From positions 1 through 24,753 of the forward strand of contig DAOVWH010000007.1 in the NCBI GenBank assembly GCA_030636745.1: a stretch of DNA of 24,753 nt, written 5' to 3'. Positions 1 through 8,430 of this stretch are shown here, one piece after another. How positions within the stretch are numbered: the stretch's first letter is position 1; each line of letters starts with the position of its first letter. This DNA comes from UBA1672 sp023140905 (GTDB lineage: Bacteria; Pseudomonadota; Alphaproteobacteria; Micavibrionales; Micavibrionaceae). The notes under the pieces are model-generated. The model was not told where the DNA came from. It saw nothing but the letters and a program-made list of their open reading frames with translations, and did no database searches. A program made the translations under genes and the position numbers.

Positions 1-366
1 CAGACCATCGAAAAGCATCTGACGCAGAGCAATACTACCCTCTCCATATCCTGAATATGCTGCGCCACGAGTTACATTCAACCCACGGCTAGTCGCATTA
101 TCTTGATAAATGCGTCCAGCTGTAAAACTTGCATTAAGTTCGGGAAGATAATGGGAAAATTCAGCTTTTTTCTCATAACGGGTTACTTCACACGCTGCAC
201 GAGCCCCCTCTATAGCAGGGTTACTTTCCAGCGCATAAACCACAGCTTCGCGCACTGATTGAGCGTGCACAGGCATAACACCAATCACTAAAAATAGTAC
301 CCACAAAGTAATAAGTCTGTTTACTTTAACCTTGTGTACTTTGCTGTAAAAGACGCGAAAACGCAT
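1..366 (-). CDS. TolC-family outer-membrane efflux protein, 5' end only
   Basis: The minus frame is open from an ATG at 366 to the window edge, giving 122 codons of the N-terminus. Residues about 16-36 form a hydrophobic signal peptide ending in PVHAQ. The mature protein starts SVREAVVYALESNPAIEGA, which is the typical first helix of outer-membrane efflux proteins (OEP/TolC family), and continues with YLPELNASFTAGR, also typical. TolC-family proteins are trimeric outer-membrane channels that pair with inner-membrane pumps or type I secretion systems. The partner is not visible here, so the exported substrate is unknown. A promoter-like pair lies at 490-518 on the same strand. The rest of the gene lies beyond position 1, so length and completeness cannot be judged. 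The family assignment is fairly safe; the specific gene is not. Confidence 0.85.
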   Translation of the reverse strand, partial: MRFRVFYSKVHKVKVNRLITLWVLFLVIGVMPVHAQSVREAVVYALESNPAIEGARAACEVTRYEKKAEFSHYLPELNASFTAGRIYQDNATSRGLNVTRGAAYSGYGEGSIALRQMLFDGL

Positions 367-671
367 AAAAAACAATCAATAAAAAACAATGAAGAACAAG
401 ACTACAAAACGCGAAGAATCGCATAAAGAAAGATAAAAAACACACAAACCATAGCACAGCAAATGCGAATCAGCATCGCCTCATCTACCATAATAAGTAA
501 AAAACAAACATTGCTCAAGTGTTTATAATATTTCTGGAACATTATGGGCATTTGTATTCAGTATAAGAATTAAATACGGCCTTACATAAAAATAAGCTTT
601 ACTATTTTTGTATAAAATTTTACTTCATTGGATATTCAAATATAACTCATCATAAGTTACAATTAACAAAA
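367..671. other. AT-rich divergent intergenic spacer
   Basis: This 305-base stretch separates the divergent tolC-like and eamA genes. It is very rich in A and T. I see no convincing ORF, RNA gene or strong inverted repeat in it. Apart from a plausible minus-strand promoter at 490-518, nothing stands out. There is no clear Shine-Dalgarno sequence ahead of the ATG at 672. Confidence 0.6.
490..518 (-). promoter_or_regulatory. Candidate sigma-70 promoter for the tolC-like gene
   Basis: On the minus strand, TTGAGC (513-518) and TATTAT (490-495) are separated by 17 bases, a good spacing. This would leave a leader of about 115 bases before the ATG at 366. The -10 element matches consensus at 5 of 6 positions and the -35 at 4 of 6. 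In such AT-rich DNA a chance match is possible. Confidence 0.35.
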
Positions 672-1559
672 ATGGGCACAATTCAAAAATCACAGCATAA
701 AGATCAAATAATGAGAGGTATCATATACGTATGTATAGCCTTTTTTTCTTTTTCAGTTATGCAAGCGTTTAATAAAATGCTTACCGGTCAACATCATGCC
801 GTGGAAATTGTTTTTTATCGCAATATAATAGCAACGCTGCCATGTATTATTTATATTATTGCAACCAAAAAATATGCTCTTCTTAAGACAAACATGCCGG
901 TTGCTTTAACATTTCGTGTTCTAATAGGTGTATTAGGTTTAATTTTAACTTTTTTAGCTGTGCAGCGTTTACCTTTATCTGATGCTACTGTTTTATTTTT
1001 CTTCTCGACTCTTTTAATTCCTGTTTTATCAGTTTTTATTTTAAAAGAATCTATTGGTATGCACCGGTGGATAGCGGTTTCTATAGGAATGATAGGTGTA
1101 ATATTGGTAGCACAGCCAAGAGGAGATATTGCACTTATTGGCATTATATTTGCTTTAGGCGCAGCAATTGTTCATGCATTCACTCATGTTTTAATTCGTT
1201 CCATGAAGGAGGAAAATCCATTTACAATTACATTCTATTTCTTTTTTGGGGGAATGATATTGACAGGAATATTTATGCCTTTTGTTGCTACAATGCCAAC
1301 TGCGCATAGCATGCCTTTGCTGTTATGTATCGGAATTTCAGGAGGAATAGGACAATACTTCATTACGCGTGGGATTCAGCTTGCCCCTGCATCTTTATTA
1401 GGACCATTTAATTATACTGGGCTTATTTGGATGATAGGACTCGATATTTTAATTTGGGACTATATTCCAGACTGGCCGGTGTTTCTGGGAGGAGCCATTA
1501 TAGTTTCATCAAAATTCTACATAATTTACCGTGAGAAACTTTCTGCGAAAAAACAGTGA
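672..1559 (+). CDS. EamA/DMT-superfamily inner-membrane transporter
   Basis: The 295-residue protein is almost entirely hydrophobic, with about ten predicted membrane spans. It shows the two tandem EamA repeats typical of drug/metabolite transporters (RhaT/YdcZ-like, COG0697). The first repeat begins near residue 15 (GIIYVCIAFFSFSVMQAFNK). The second begins near residue 150 (IALIGIIFALGAAIVHAFTH). Length is normal for the family. Members export or import small metabolites such as amino acids, nucleotides or drugs, and the substrate cannot be read from sequence. The ATG at 672 has no clear ribosome site. An in-frame ATG at 711 is the alternative and would trim 13 polar residues. The gene stands alone, with 92 bases before the pnt operon and no obvious terminator between them. 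Confidence 0.85.
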   Translation: MGTIQKSQHKDQIMRGIIYVCIAFFSFSVMQAFNKMLTGQHHAVEIVFYRNIIATLPCIIYIIATKKYALLKTNMPVALTFRVLIGVLGLILTFLAVQRLPLSDATVLFFFSTLLIPVLSVFILKESIGMHRWIAVSIGMIGVILVAQPRGDIALIGIIFALGAAIVHAFTHVLIRSMKEENPFTITFYFFFGGMILTGIFMPFVATMPTAHSMPLLLCIGISGGIGQYFITRGIQLAPASLLGPFNYTGLIWMIGLDILIWDYIPDWPVFLGGAIIVSSKFYIIYREKLSAKKQ

Positions 1560-1651
1560 ATAGATATATAGCTAATTAGTCTTCACAATTAGTTAGAAAT
1601 AATGCATTGTGTGTCATGTTCAAAAATACAAGTTAAAGAGGATTTATTATC

Positions 1652-2896
1652 GTGGGCATTCAACTGGCTATCCCGAAAGAGACAAAAGAGGACGAAAAAC
1701 GTGTTGCCGTATCACCGGAAACCGTAAAGAGATTTGTTGCAAATGGCGCAACTGTTACCGTACAGAGCAATGCCGGAGAAAACGCCACATATACTGACAG
1801 CGCCTATAAGGATGCCGGGGCAAAGATTACCGAATCCTATAGCGATACTGTTAAAAATGCTCATGTCATTTTAAAAGTTCAGGCACCTGATGCTGAAGAA
1901 CTCAAAGACATTAAAAAAGGTGCGTTACTAATTGCGATGTTAGCACCTTTTACTAACAAGGATATTTTGAAAGATTGTGCACAAACCGGAATTGATGCTT
2001 TTTCTATGGAGTTTGTTCCTCGAATCAGCCGAGCTCAAAGCATGGATGTTCTTTCATCACAATCAAACCTTGCTGGATATAAAGCTGTTTTAGATGCCAC
2101 AGAATTCTATCCACATGCTATGCCGATGATGATGACTGCTGCAGGCACAGTTCCTCCGGCTAAAGTTTTTGTTATGGGTGCTGGCGTTGCCGGTCTGCAA
2201 GCGATTGCAACTGCGCGCCGCCTTGGCGCTATTGTTTCAGCTACAGATGTACGCCCGGTAGCTAAAGAACAAGTTGAATCTTTAGGTGCAAGCTTCATTG
2301 CTGTTGAAGATGAAGAATTTAAACAAGCAGAAACAGCTGGCGGCTACGCTAAAGAAATGTCTGCCGAATATAAGAAGAAACAAGCTGAACTTGTTGAGAA
2401 ACATATAGCAAAACAAGACATTGTTATTACAACAGCACTTATCCCCGGACGTCCTGCACCTAAACTGATAAGCAAAGCTATGGTTAAATCCATGAAGCCC
2501 GGCTCTGTTATTGTTGATCTGGCTGTTGAAGCCGGGGGAAATTGTGCTGCGGCTGAAGCTGGAAAAGTCGTAGTAAGTGATAATGTTACAATTATCGGAC
2601 ATTTGAATATACCAAGCCGTCTGGCTGCTGATGCGTCTGCGCTTTATGCAAAGAATCTTTTGAATTTGATGAATTTAATCATTGATAAGGAAAGCAAAGC
2701 ACTTAACATTAATTGGGAAGATGAAATCATTCAGGGTGTTTGTATGACTCGTGATGGTAAAATTGTTCATCCCAATTTTGGTGGCAAGCCTAAAGCTCCA
2801 GCTAAAACAGAAGAAAAATCAAAAAAAGAGAAAGAGCCGAAGGAAAAAAAGGAAGAGAAAAACTCTAAACCTGAAAGTTCCGGCAAAACTAAATAA
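1652..2896 (+). CDS. pntAA: NAD(P) transhydrogenase subunit alpha 1 (NAD(H)-binding domain I)
   Basis: This is the soluble dI subunit of proton-translocating transhydrogenase, which binds NAD(H) and passes hydride to NADP+ using the proton gradient. The N-terminus IPKETKEDEKRVAVSPETV is the alanine dehydrogenase/PNT signature. The nucleotide-binding fold has GAGVAGLQA at 176-184 followed by SATDVRP. The 414 residues contain only dI; the membrane part is the separate next gene, the split arrangement known from Rhodospirillum and other alphaproteobacteria. The start is GTG, preceded by AAAGAGGA at 1635-1642 with nine bases of spacing. Residues about 380-414 are an unusual Lys/Glu/Pro-rich tail beyond the conserved fold. 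pntAB follows after 50 bases. Confidence 0.95.
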   Translation: MGIQLAIPKETKEDEKRVAVSPETVKRFVANGATVTVQSNAGENATYTDSAYKDAGAKITESYSDTVKNAHVILKVQAPDAEELKDIKKGALLIAMLAPFTNKDILKDCAQTGIDAFSMEFVPRISRAQSMDVLSSQSNLAGYKAVLDATEFYPHAMPMMMTAAGTVPPAKVFVMGAGVAGLQAIATARRLGAIVSATDVRPVAKEQVESLGASFIAVEDEEFKQAETAGGYAKEMSAEYKKKQAELVEKHIAKQDIVITTALIPGRPAPKLISKAMVKSMKPGSVIVDLAVEAGGNCAAAEAGKVVVSDNVTIIGHLNIPSRLAADASALYAKNLLNLMNLIIDKESKALNINWEDEIIQGVCMTRDGKIVHPNFGGKPKAPAKTEEKSKKEKEPKEKKEEKNSKPESSGKTK

Positions 2897-2946
2897 AGAA
2901 CGGTTCTTATAAAAAAGATAGAACAAAGACAAAAGGAAATAAAACT

Positions 2947-3354
2947 ATGTCTGAAAAAGCACAAACATTCCAAGAAAGCTTATCAGTATTGGCTCAAGAC
3001 CTGCAAAATCTGGCTCAGCAAACTGCGGATATCGCTGAACGAACAGCCGCAGCCGCTCCACATAGCGAGCCTTTCTTGATTACCGGATTAACCGTATTTG
3101 TCCTAGCCTGCTTCGTTGGCTATCACGTTGTCTGGCGTGTAACACCGGCCTTGCACTCACCGCTAATGGGTATCACAAATGCAATTTCTTCGGTCATTAT
3201 CGTTGGAGCTGTGTTAGCTACTGGAACACATTCAGTCTCCGCACTTTCTAGCGTCATGGGCTTTTTAGCTGTTATTTTCGCTTCAGTGAATATTTTTGGC
3301 GGGTTTATTATTACTCAGCGCATGCTGCACATGTTCAAGAAAAAAGAGCGGTAA
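2947..3354 (+). CDS. pntAB: NAD(P) transhydrogenase subunit alpha 2 (membrane domain)
   Basis: The 135-residue protein supplies the membrane helices that in E. coli form the C-terminal part of PntA. Hydrophobic spans are seen at about residues 43-63, 78-93 and 100-122. The HSPLMGITNAISS motif at 70-82 is highly characteristic of this subunit. The first 40 residues are a soluble, helical, Ala/Gln-rich extension. Together with PntB helices it forms the proton channel. The ATG is preceded by AAGGA at 2933-2937 with good spacing. It sits between pntAA and pntB, so one transcript for the three genes is likely. Confidence 0.95.
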   Translation: MSEKAQTFQESLSVLAQDLQNLAQQTADIAERTAAAAPHSEPFLITGLTVFVLACFVGYHVVWRVTPALHSPLMGITNAISSVIIVGAVLATGTHSVSALSSVMGFLAVIFASVNIFGGFIITQRMLHMFKKKER

Positions 3355-3382
3355 CAATTTTAGTAAACGATTTGGTAACGGC

Positions 3383-3408
3383 GTTATGCCCTGTGAACAG
3401 GACTTAAC
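3383..3408. repeat. 26-bp dyad in the pntAB-pntB gap
   Basis: The 113-base pntAB-pntB gap contains the symmetric arrangement GTTA-N3-CCTGT-GA-ACAGG-N3-TAAC. It could fold as a small RNA hairpin (CCTG/CAGG stem with a TGAA loop) that tunes pntB expression or mRNA stability. It could also be a protein-binding dyad. No T-tract follows, so it is not a standard terminator. Function is unknown. Confidence 0.35.
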
Positions 3409-3467
3409 AGAACGTTCCAAAGACAAAAGAACAAATAGAATTACGTAAAAATAGTCAGGATACGAGT

Positions 3468-4859
3468 ATGACAATATTTTCTTCACTTATTTATCTTATT
3501 GCTGCGGTCTTATTCATCCTAGCATTACGCGGATTATCTCACCCCGAAAGCGCCCGGAAGGGATTAACTTTTGGAATGGTTGGTATGGCATTAGCTGTAG
3601 TAACGACATTGTTTTCTCCGCAAATTGCTGATTGGCTATGGATTATTGTAGGCATTGGAATTGGCGGTTCAATCGGAGCTTATATTGCAAGAAATATTGA
3701 GATGACCGCCCTTCCCCAGCTTATGGCCGCTTTTCACTCTCTGGTCGGGTTAGCTGCTGTATGTGTGGCAGGAGCTGCCTTTTATAACCCTGAGGCCTAT
3801 CATATCGGTATTCCCGGTGATATTAAACTCATCAGCTTGATTGAGATGTCTTTAGGAATGGCTATTGGAGCTGTTACTTTTACAGGCTCAATCATTGCAT
3901 GGGGGAAATTACAAGGAGTTATTAGCGGTAAACCCATTTCTTTCACTGGACAGCATAAACTTAATGCCCTGCTTGGCTGCGCTATGTTGCTAATGGTTAT
4001 TTTACTTTGTGCAACCGGTAGTGCTTTCTGGTTCTGGGCAATCGCAGCAATAGCTCTAGCTCTGGGAATATTAATGATTATCCCCATTGGCGGTGCTGAT
4101 ATGCCTGTAATTGTTTCTATGCTGAACTCTTATTCAGGATGGGCAGCAGCCGGTATCGGCTTTACGCTTCACAATAACCTTTTGATTATCACCGGTGCTA
4201 TTGTAGGAGCCTCTGGTGCTATTTTGTCCTATATAATGTGTAAAGGAATGAACCGCTCATTCTTCAACGTTGTTCTTGGTGGATTCGGTGGAGATAATAA
4301 CGCAACTGCCGGTACTCATGATATGGGTGATCGTTCCGCTAAAATTGGTGCAGCTGAAGATGCTGCCTATATCATGAAGAATGCGTCTAAAGTTATTATT
4401 GTTCCCGGCTATGGTATGGCTGTAGCACAAGCTCAGCACGCTTTGCGTGAGATGGCAGATATTCTTAGAGCTGAAGGTGTAGAGGTCAAATACGCTATAC
4501 ACCCTGTAGCTGGACGTATGCCAGGTCACATGAATGTGCTTTTGGCTGAAGCTAATGTGCCTTATGATGAAGTCTTTGAGATGGAAGATATAAACCGTGA
4601 TTTTGCACAAGCTGATGTAGCTTATGTAATTGGCGCGAATGATATTACAAACCCGTCTGCAAAAACAGATACAGGCTCACCCATTTATGGTATGCCGATA
4701 TTGGATGTTGAAAAAGCCAAGACGGTTCTATTCGTAAAACGTTCTCTTGGTTCCGGTTATGCTGGTATTGATAATCCGCTATTCTTTGAGCAAAATACAA
4801 TGATGCTCTTGGGTGACGCAAAGAAAATGACCGAAAATATCATCAAAGCTATGGACTAA
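3468..4859 (+). CDS. pntB: NAD(P) transhydrogenase subunit beta
   Basis: The 463-residue protein combines the rest of the membrane domain with the NADP(H)-binding domain III, completing the transhydrogenase. The first 270 residues or so are strongly hydrophobic, with about nine spans. Domain III begins near residue 290 and carries VIIVPGYGMAVAQAQHALRE, AIHPVAGRMPGHMNVLLAEA and GANDITNPSAK, the NADP(H)-binding and domain-contact motifs of PntB. Length is normal. The ATG at 3468 is preceded by CAGGAT about 10 bases upstream. The enzyme sits in the inner membrane and is a main NADPH source for biosynthesis and redox defence. I see no strong terminator in the 113 bases after the gene. Confidence 0.96.
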   Translation: MTIFSSLIYLIAAVLFILALRGLSHPESARKGLTFGMVGMALAVVTTLFSPQIADWLWIIVGIGIGGSIGAYIARNIEMTALPQLMAAFHSLVGLAAVCVAGAAFYNPEAYHIGIPGDIKLISLIEMSLGMAIGAVTFTGSIIAWGKLQGVISGKPISFTGQHKLNALLGCAMLLMVILLCATGSAFWFWAIAAIALALGILMIIPIGGADMPVIVSMLNSYSGWAAAGIGFTLHNNLLIITGAIVGASGAILSYIMCKGMNRSFFNVVLGGFGGDNNATAGTHDMGDRSAKIGAAEDAAYIMKNASKVIIVPGYGMAVAQAQHALREMADILRAEGVEVKYAIHPVAGRMPGHMNVLLAEANVPYDEVFEMEDINRDFAQADVAYVIGANDITNPSAKTDTGSPIYGMPILDVEKAKTVLFVKRSLGSGYAGIDNPLFFEQNTMMLLGDAKKMTENIIKAMD

Positions 4860-4972
4860 AGTTTTGTACAAGATTTGTATTTCTTTAAGACTTTTCTGAC
4901 ATAAAGAGCATGCCTCTGAAATAGCTCATGGGAGAGGGCTGTAACCGAGTGTAATTAATAATACGGTGAAAT

Positions 4973-5974
4973 GTGAATACAATAGAATCTCCGCCAGATC
5001 TGGCCACTCGTTTCTCTCCGCCGGAAAATTGGCGATGGCATGGGTTTGAGCGTAAAAAAGGACGTTATGTTCGTTTCGGTTCTGCATTTCCAAAAGATAG
5101 TATTCCTGACGCTGTTGTTGTGTGCTTACCGGGCGTACGTGAGTTTTCCGAGAAATATTTTGAGGTTGCCCATTGGTGTCTGGATTACAATCTGGCTTTC
5201 TGGATATTAGACTGGGTGGGACAAGGGAAATCCACACGCCTTTTAAAAAAGAACCCGCAAAAACGCCATAGTCACGGTTTTAAAGAAGATATTAAAGACC
5301 TCGATTATTTCATCAAAGAATATATAAAACATTCCAGTGTTCATCCAGATAAAGGTCGTATACCAAGAGTTATGCTTGGGCACTCAATGGGAGCACATAT
5401 TGGACTTCATTATTTAGCTGAAAACTCAGAAGGATTTGAATGTGCTTGCTTTGATACGCCTATGCTTGGCTTGAAAGTTTATGAAAAAATCCCGCAAAGT
5501 CTGGGTTTAGCTGCTGCATTCTTATATCATATCTTTGCTGGTTCATGTTATGTTCCTAAAGGAAATAATTGGGGAAAACGCGCCGAATATGCGAATCTTA
5601 CTTCCGATGAACTACATAGTACTGTTGAAAATATCTGGGCCAAACATATACCGGAATTGCGCTGTGGTGATGTCACTCTTCGCTGGATTTATGAAGCACA
5701 ACGCTCATGTATGCGCCTGAAAAATGTGTGTGTTCATACCCCGCCACAACTTCCCTGCTTATTTGCTTTCTCAGGAAAAGAAACGTTGGTCGATAACAGC
5801 TTTGCTCAAAAAATTGTTGGTTATCTGCCTAATGCAAAAATTATAGATTACCCTGATAATGGTCATAAAATTATGATGGAAACCGATGAAATTCGTGATA
5901 ACTTTCTTGAACATTTTTACAACCTGATTAAAGAAACGATCATATATCGTCCTGAGACCTTGAAACCTTTCTAA
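4973..5974 (+). CDS. Alpha/beta hydrolase, lysophospholipase (PldB/Hydrolase_4) type
   Basis: The 333-residue protein has a serine-hydrolase fold. The nucleophile elbow is GHSMG with Ser138. The likely acid is near Asp274 (TLVDNS) and the catalytic His is His298 (NGHKIM). The segment ILDWVGQGKSTR at 78-89 resembles the D.xG.G.S loop of monoacylglycerol lipase and lysophospholipase L2 relatives (COG2267). No signal peptide is seen, so a cytoplasmic esterase or lysophospholipase role is likely; the true substrate is unknown. The GTG at 4973 is the only useful start after an in-frame TGA at 4967, and it lacks a clear ribosome site. A small gene follows 43 bases downstream on the same strand. Confidence 0.85.
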   Translation: MNTIESPPDLATRFSPPENWRWHGFERKKGRYVRFGSAFPKDSIPDAVVVCLPGVREFSEKYFEVAHWCLDYNLAFWILDWVGQGKSTRLLKKNPQKRHSHGFKEDIKDLDYFIKEYIKHSSVHPDKGRIPRVMLGHSMGAHIGLHYLAENSEGFECACFDTPMLGLKVYEKIPQSLGLAAAFLYHIFAGSCYVPKGNNWGKRAEYANLTSDELHSTVENIWAKHIPELRCGDVTLRWIYEAQRSCMRLKNVCVHTPPQLPCLFAFSGKETLVDNSFAQKIVGYLPNAKIIDYPDNGHKIMMETDEIRDNFLEHFYNLIKETIIYRPETLKPF

Positions 5975-6017
5975 TTACAGTGCAAAATGTCCCCTACAAA
6001 CTTTTGAGGAGAAAGAT

Positions 6018-6254
6018 ATGTCCGAAATAAACAGAGAGCAGATTCGTTTAAGCGACCGGATTCTTTCTGCCCTTGAATTGTCTTTGCAGCAAGAAGATAT
6101 TAAAGTGTCTGAGCTTCTTACCCGTGCGTTAGAACATTCTATGACTCGTAATACAGGTGGTGGAGAATTTATAGAACGCCGCGATTATCCACCTGAAATC
6201 GAAGCGGCCATGACAAAGCTTTATGAATTGCGCGACAGAATAGACGCTATTTAG
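6018..6254 (+). CDS. Small hypothetical protein (78 aa)
   Basis: This is a compact soluble protein, mostly helical by composition. It begins with a polar segment, IRLSDRILSALELSLQQEDI, and ends with EIEAAMTKLYELRDRIDAI. No cysteines, membrane spans or catalytic motifs are visible. The purine-rich GAGGAG just upstream (about 6006-6011) is a good ribosome site for the ATG. Codon use and the strong terminator 18 bases after the stop support a real gene. The pattern recalls short conserved hypothetical proteins of alphaproteobacteria, but I do not recognise a named family. It may be co-transcribed with the preceding hydrolase. Confidence 0.75.
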   Translation: MSEINREQIRLSDRILSALELSLQQEDIKVSELLTRALEHSMTRNTGGGEFIERRDYPPEIEAAMTKLYELRDRIDAI

Positions 6255-6272
6255 TTTGAAGTCGGATTATGC

Positions 6273-6305
6273 AAAAAGGCATGTTGCTTAGATCATGCCT
6301 TTTTT
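6273..6305. terminator. Bidirectional rho-independent terminator
   Basis: An 11-bp perfect stem (6273-6283 with 6294-6304) with a 10-base loop is flanked by T-rich ends on both strands. It lies between the convergent 78-aa gene and ligA, so it can end both transcripts. Confidence 0.9.
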
Positions 6306-6312
6306 GGTAGTT

Positions 6313-8391
6313 TCACTTTGATATCAAATCTAACCATTCTTTCTCCATAAGCGTTGACACTCCAAGACTCTTAGCTTTTTTGAGCTTAGATCCGGCTTTT
6401 TCACCGGCAACCACATAATCTGTTTTGTTAGATACTGATCCCGCAACTTTAGCACCGAGGCTTTCTGCCTTTGCTTTTGCTTCTGCGCGAGTCATCTGTA
6501 TCAGCGTTCCTGTAAAAACAACAGTTTTCCCGGCAATAACACTATGTGCATGATTCGGTTGCGTATAAGTCTCAATGTGCAGATGTTCTTTAAGTTGCGC
6601 AAGAACATCTAAATTATGTTCTTCAGCAAAAAAAGCAATAAGGTCGCTTGCTGCAACAGGGCCAATATCCTCGATTGATAGAAGGTTGTTATAAGCCTCG
6701 CTCTCTTGCTCACACGCAGATATCATAGATGCTTGCAGAGAATCAATTGTGCCATAAGTGGCTGCAAGGCGTTTAGCCGTAGCCTCTCCTATCTGACGAA
6801 TTCCAAGAGCATAAATAAAACGGTTCAGTGAAATCTTGCGACAATTATTAATTGATTCAAATAAGTTTTTTTCTGATAAATCTCCCCACCCTTCACGCGT
6901 GCAAATAGATGTAGAAGATTCTTTATTACGCTTTTCAAGGGTAAAAATATCTGCCGGATTTTTTATGAGTCCGTCATCCCAGAAGGACTGGATGATTTTG
7001 TCCCCCAAGCCATCAATGTCAAAAGCAAGGCGTGAGACAAAATGCTTAAGACGTTCAACAGCTTGTTTAGGGCAAGTTAACCCCCCTGCACAACGACGCA
7101 CAACCTCGCCCTCCTCACGCACAGCATGAGCACCGCATTCCGGGCAAGTTTCTAATGGATGAAAAATTTGTTCGCTGCCATTGCGCTTTTCAGTAAGAAC
7201 TCGCACGACTTGCGGAATAACATCTCCGGCGCGCTGAATAACAACAGTATCACCAATACGTATGTCTTTGCGTACAATCTCATCTTCATTATGCAGCGTT
7301 GCGTTAGAAACCACCACACCGCCTACAGTAATCGGCTCCAACCGTGCTACCGGAGTTAACGCTCCTGTACGCCCGACTTGTATATCTATGGCATTAATGC
7401 GGGTTACAGCTTGTTCAGCCGGAAACTTATGTGCCGTAGCCCAACGCGGAGAACGGGATATAAAGCCCAAGCGTTCCTGTAAAGTAAGATCATTGACCTT
7501 ATAAACAATGCCGTCAATATCAAAACCAAGAAACATGCGTTGTTCTAAAAGACTGTTATAATTATCCATAATTTCCTTGAGTGATGAGCAAATCTTATAT
7601 GAGGTTCCCGGAATCCCCCATTGTTCCAGCTTTTCTCTTAACTCAATCTGCGTATCATAAAATTTGTATCCAGCTTCTCCGACACCGTAGCCGAAAAAGC
7701 CAAGCTCACGCATTGCTGTAACGCTCGAATCAAGCTGACGCACACTTCCTGCTGCTGCGTTGCGCGGATTAGCAAAGCACTCTTTCCCTGATTCTTTTTG
7801 CGCCGCATTAAGTTTTTCAAAAGCATCACTGCCCATATAAATTTCGCCGCGCACTTCCAAAAGCTCTGGTGCATCTTCAGGTAATATTTGCGGAATACAG
7901 GAAATTGTCTTTACATTTGCAGTAATATCCTCGCCCTCTGATCCGTCACCACGCGTTGCAGCTAATACGAGCCGGTGTTTCTCATAGCGCAATGAACAAG
8001 ATAGCCCATCTATTTTCGGTTCAGCAACCAGCTCAATTAGTGTGTTTTCATCCAATCCTAGAAAACGGCGTATTTTATCAAAAAACCCTTCTACATCCTC
8101 TTCACTAAACACATTGGACAATGAAAGCATAGGCACGGCGTGCTTAACTTTTTTGAAACCCCTAGACGGAGAAACGCCGACACTTTGAGTCGGGCTATCT
8201 TTAGTAACCAGTTTAGGATAGCGCTTTTCTATCTCTTCCAATTCACGACGCAATTTATCATATTCGCCATCATCCATCAGCGGCACATCTTCGCTATAAT
8301 ATGCTACATCAGCAGAACGAATCTTTTCGCTCAAAGATTTATGCCGCGCCTTGGTGTCTTCAAAATCGAAATCAAAAAGTGATGCACTCAT
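6313..8391 (-). CDS. ligA: NAD+-dependent DNA ligase
   Basis: The 692-residue protein seals nicks in replication and repair using NAD+. The Ia domain occupies the N-terminus (AYYSEDVPLMDDGEYDKLRR). The adenylation motif is EPKIDGLS with Lys126 as the AMP-accepting residue. The OB-fold segment VGRTGALTPVARLEP follows. A four-cysteine zinc site (CPECGAH ... RCAGGLTCP) comes next, then helix-hairpin-helix repeats. The last 80 residues are a BRCT domain (GKTVVFTGTLIQMTRAEA). Length and order are normal for a complete LigA. The ATG at 8391 follows an AT-rich leader containing AAGGA. It lies 39 bases after recN and ends at a strong shared terminator, making it the last gene of the bamD-recN-ligA unit. 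Confidence 0.98.
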   Translation of the reverse strand: MSASLFDFDFEDTKARHKSLSEKIRSADVAYYSEDVPLMDDGEYDKLRRELEEIEKRYPKLVTKDSPTQSVGVSPSRGFKKVKHAVPMLSLSNVFSEEDVEGFFDKIRRFLGLDENTLIELVAEPKIDGLSCSLRYEKHRLVLAATRGDGSEGEDITANVKTISCIPQILPEDAPELLEVRGEIYMGSDAFEKLNAAQKESGKECFANPRNAAAGSVRQLDSSVTAMRELGFFGYGVGEAGYKFYDTQIELREKLEQWGIPGTSYKICSSLKEIMDNYNSLLEQRMFLGFDIDGIVYKVNDLTLQERLGFISRSPRWATAHKFPAEQAVTRINAIDIQVGRTGALTPVARLEPITVGGVVVSNATLHNEDEIVRKDIRIGDTVVIQRAGDVIPQVVRVLTEKRNGSEQIFHPLETCPECGAHAVREEGEVVRRCAGGLTCPKQAVERLKHFVSRLAFDIDGLGDKIIQSFWDDGLIKNPADIFTLEKRNKESSTSICTREGWGDLSEKNLFESINNCRKISLNRFIYALGIRQIGEATAKRLAATYGTIDSLQASMISACEQESEAYNNLLSIEDIGPVAASDLIAFFAEEHNLDVLAQLKEHLHIETYTQPNHAHSVIAGKTVVFTGTLIQMTRAEAKAKAESLGAKVAGSVSNKTDYVVAGEKAGSKLKKAKSLGVSTLMEKEWLDLISK

Positions 8392-8430
8392 ATTATTTTA
8401 TCTCTATATCCTTTTTGCACCATGTTATTG

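Noticed and set aside
511..529. TTGCTC and TATAAT as a plus-strand promoter for the eamA gene
   Set aside because: The two hexamers are only 7 bases apart, far from the 16-18 needed, and no better -35 lies at the right distance.
4912..4940. Possible terminator after pntB (GCCTCT...AGAGGGC)
   Set aside because: The stem is short with a bulge and a long loop, and no T-run follows, so it is too weak to call.
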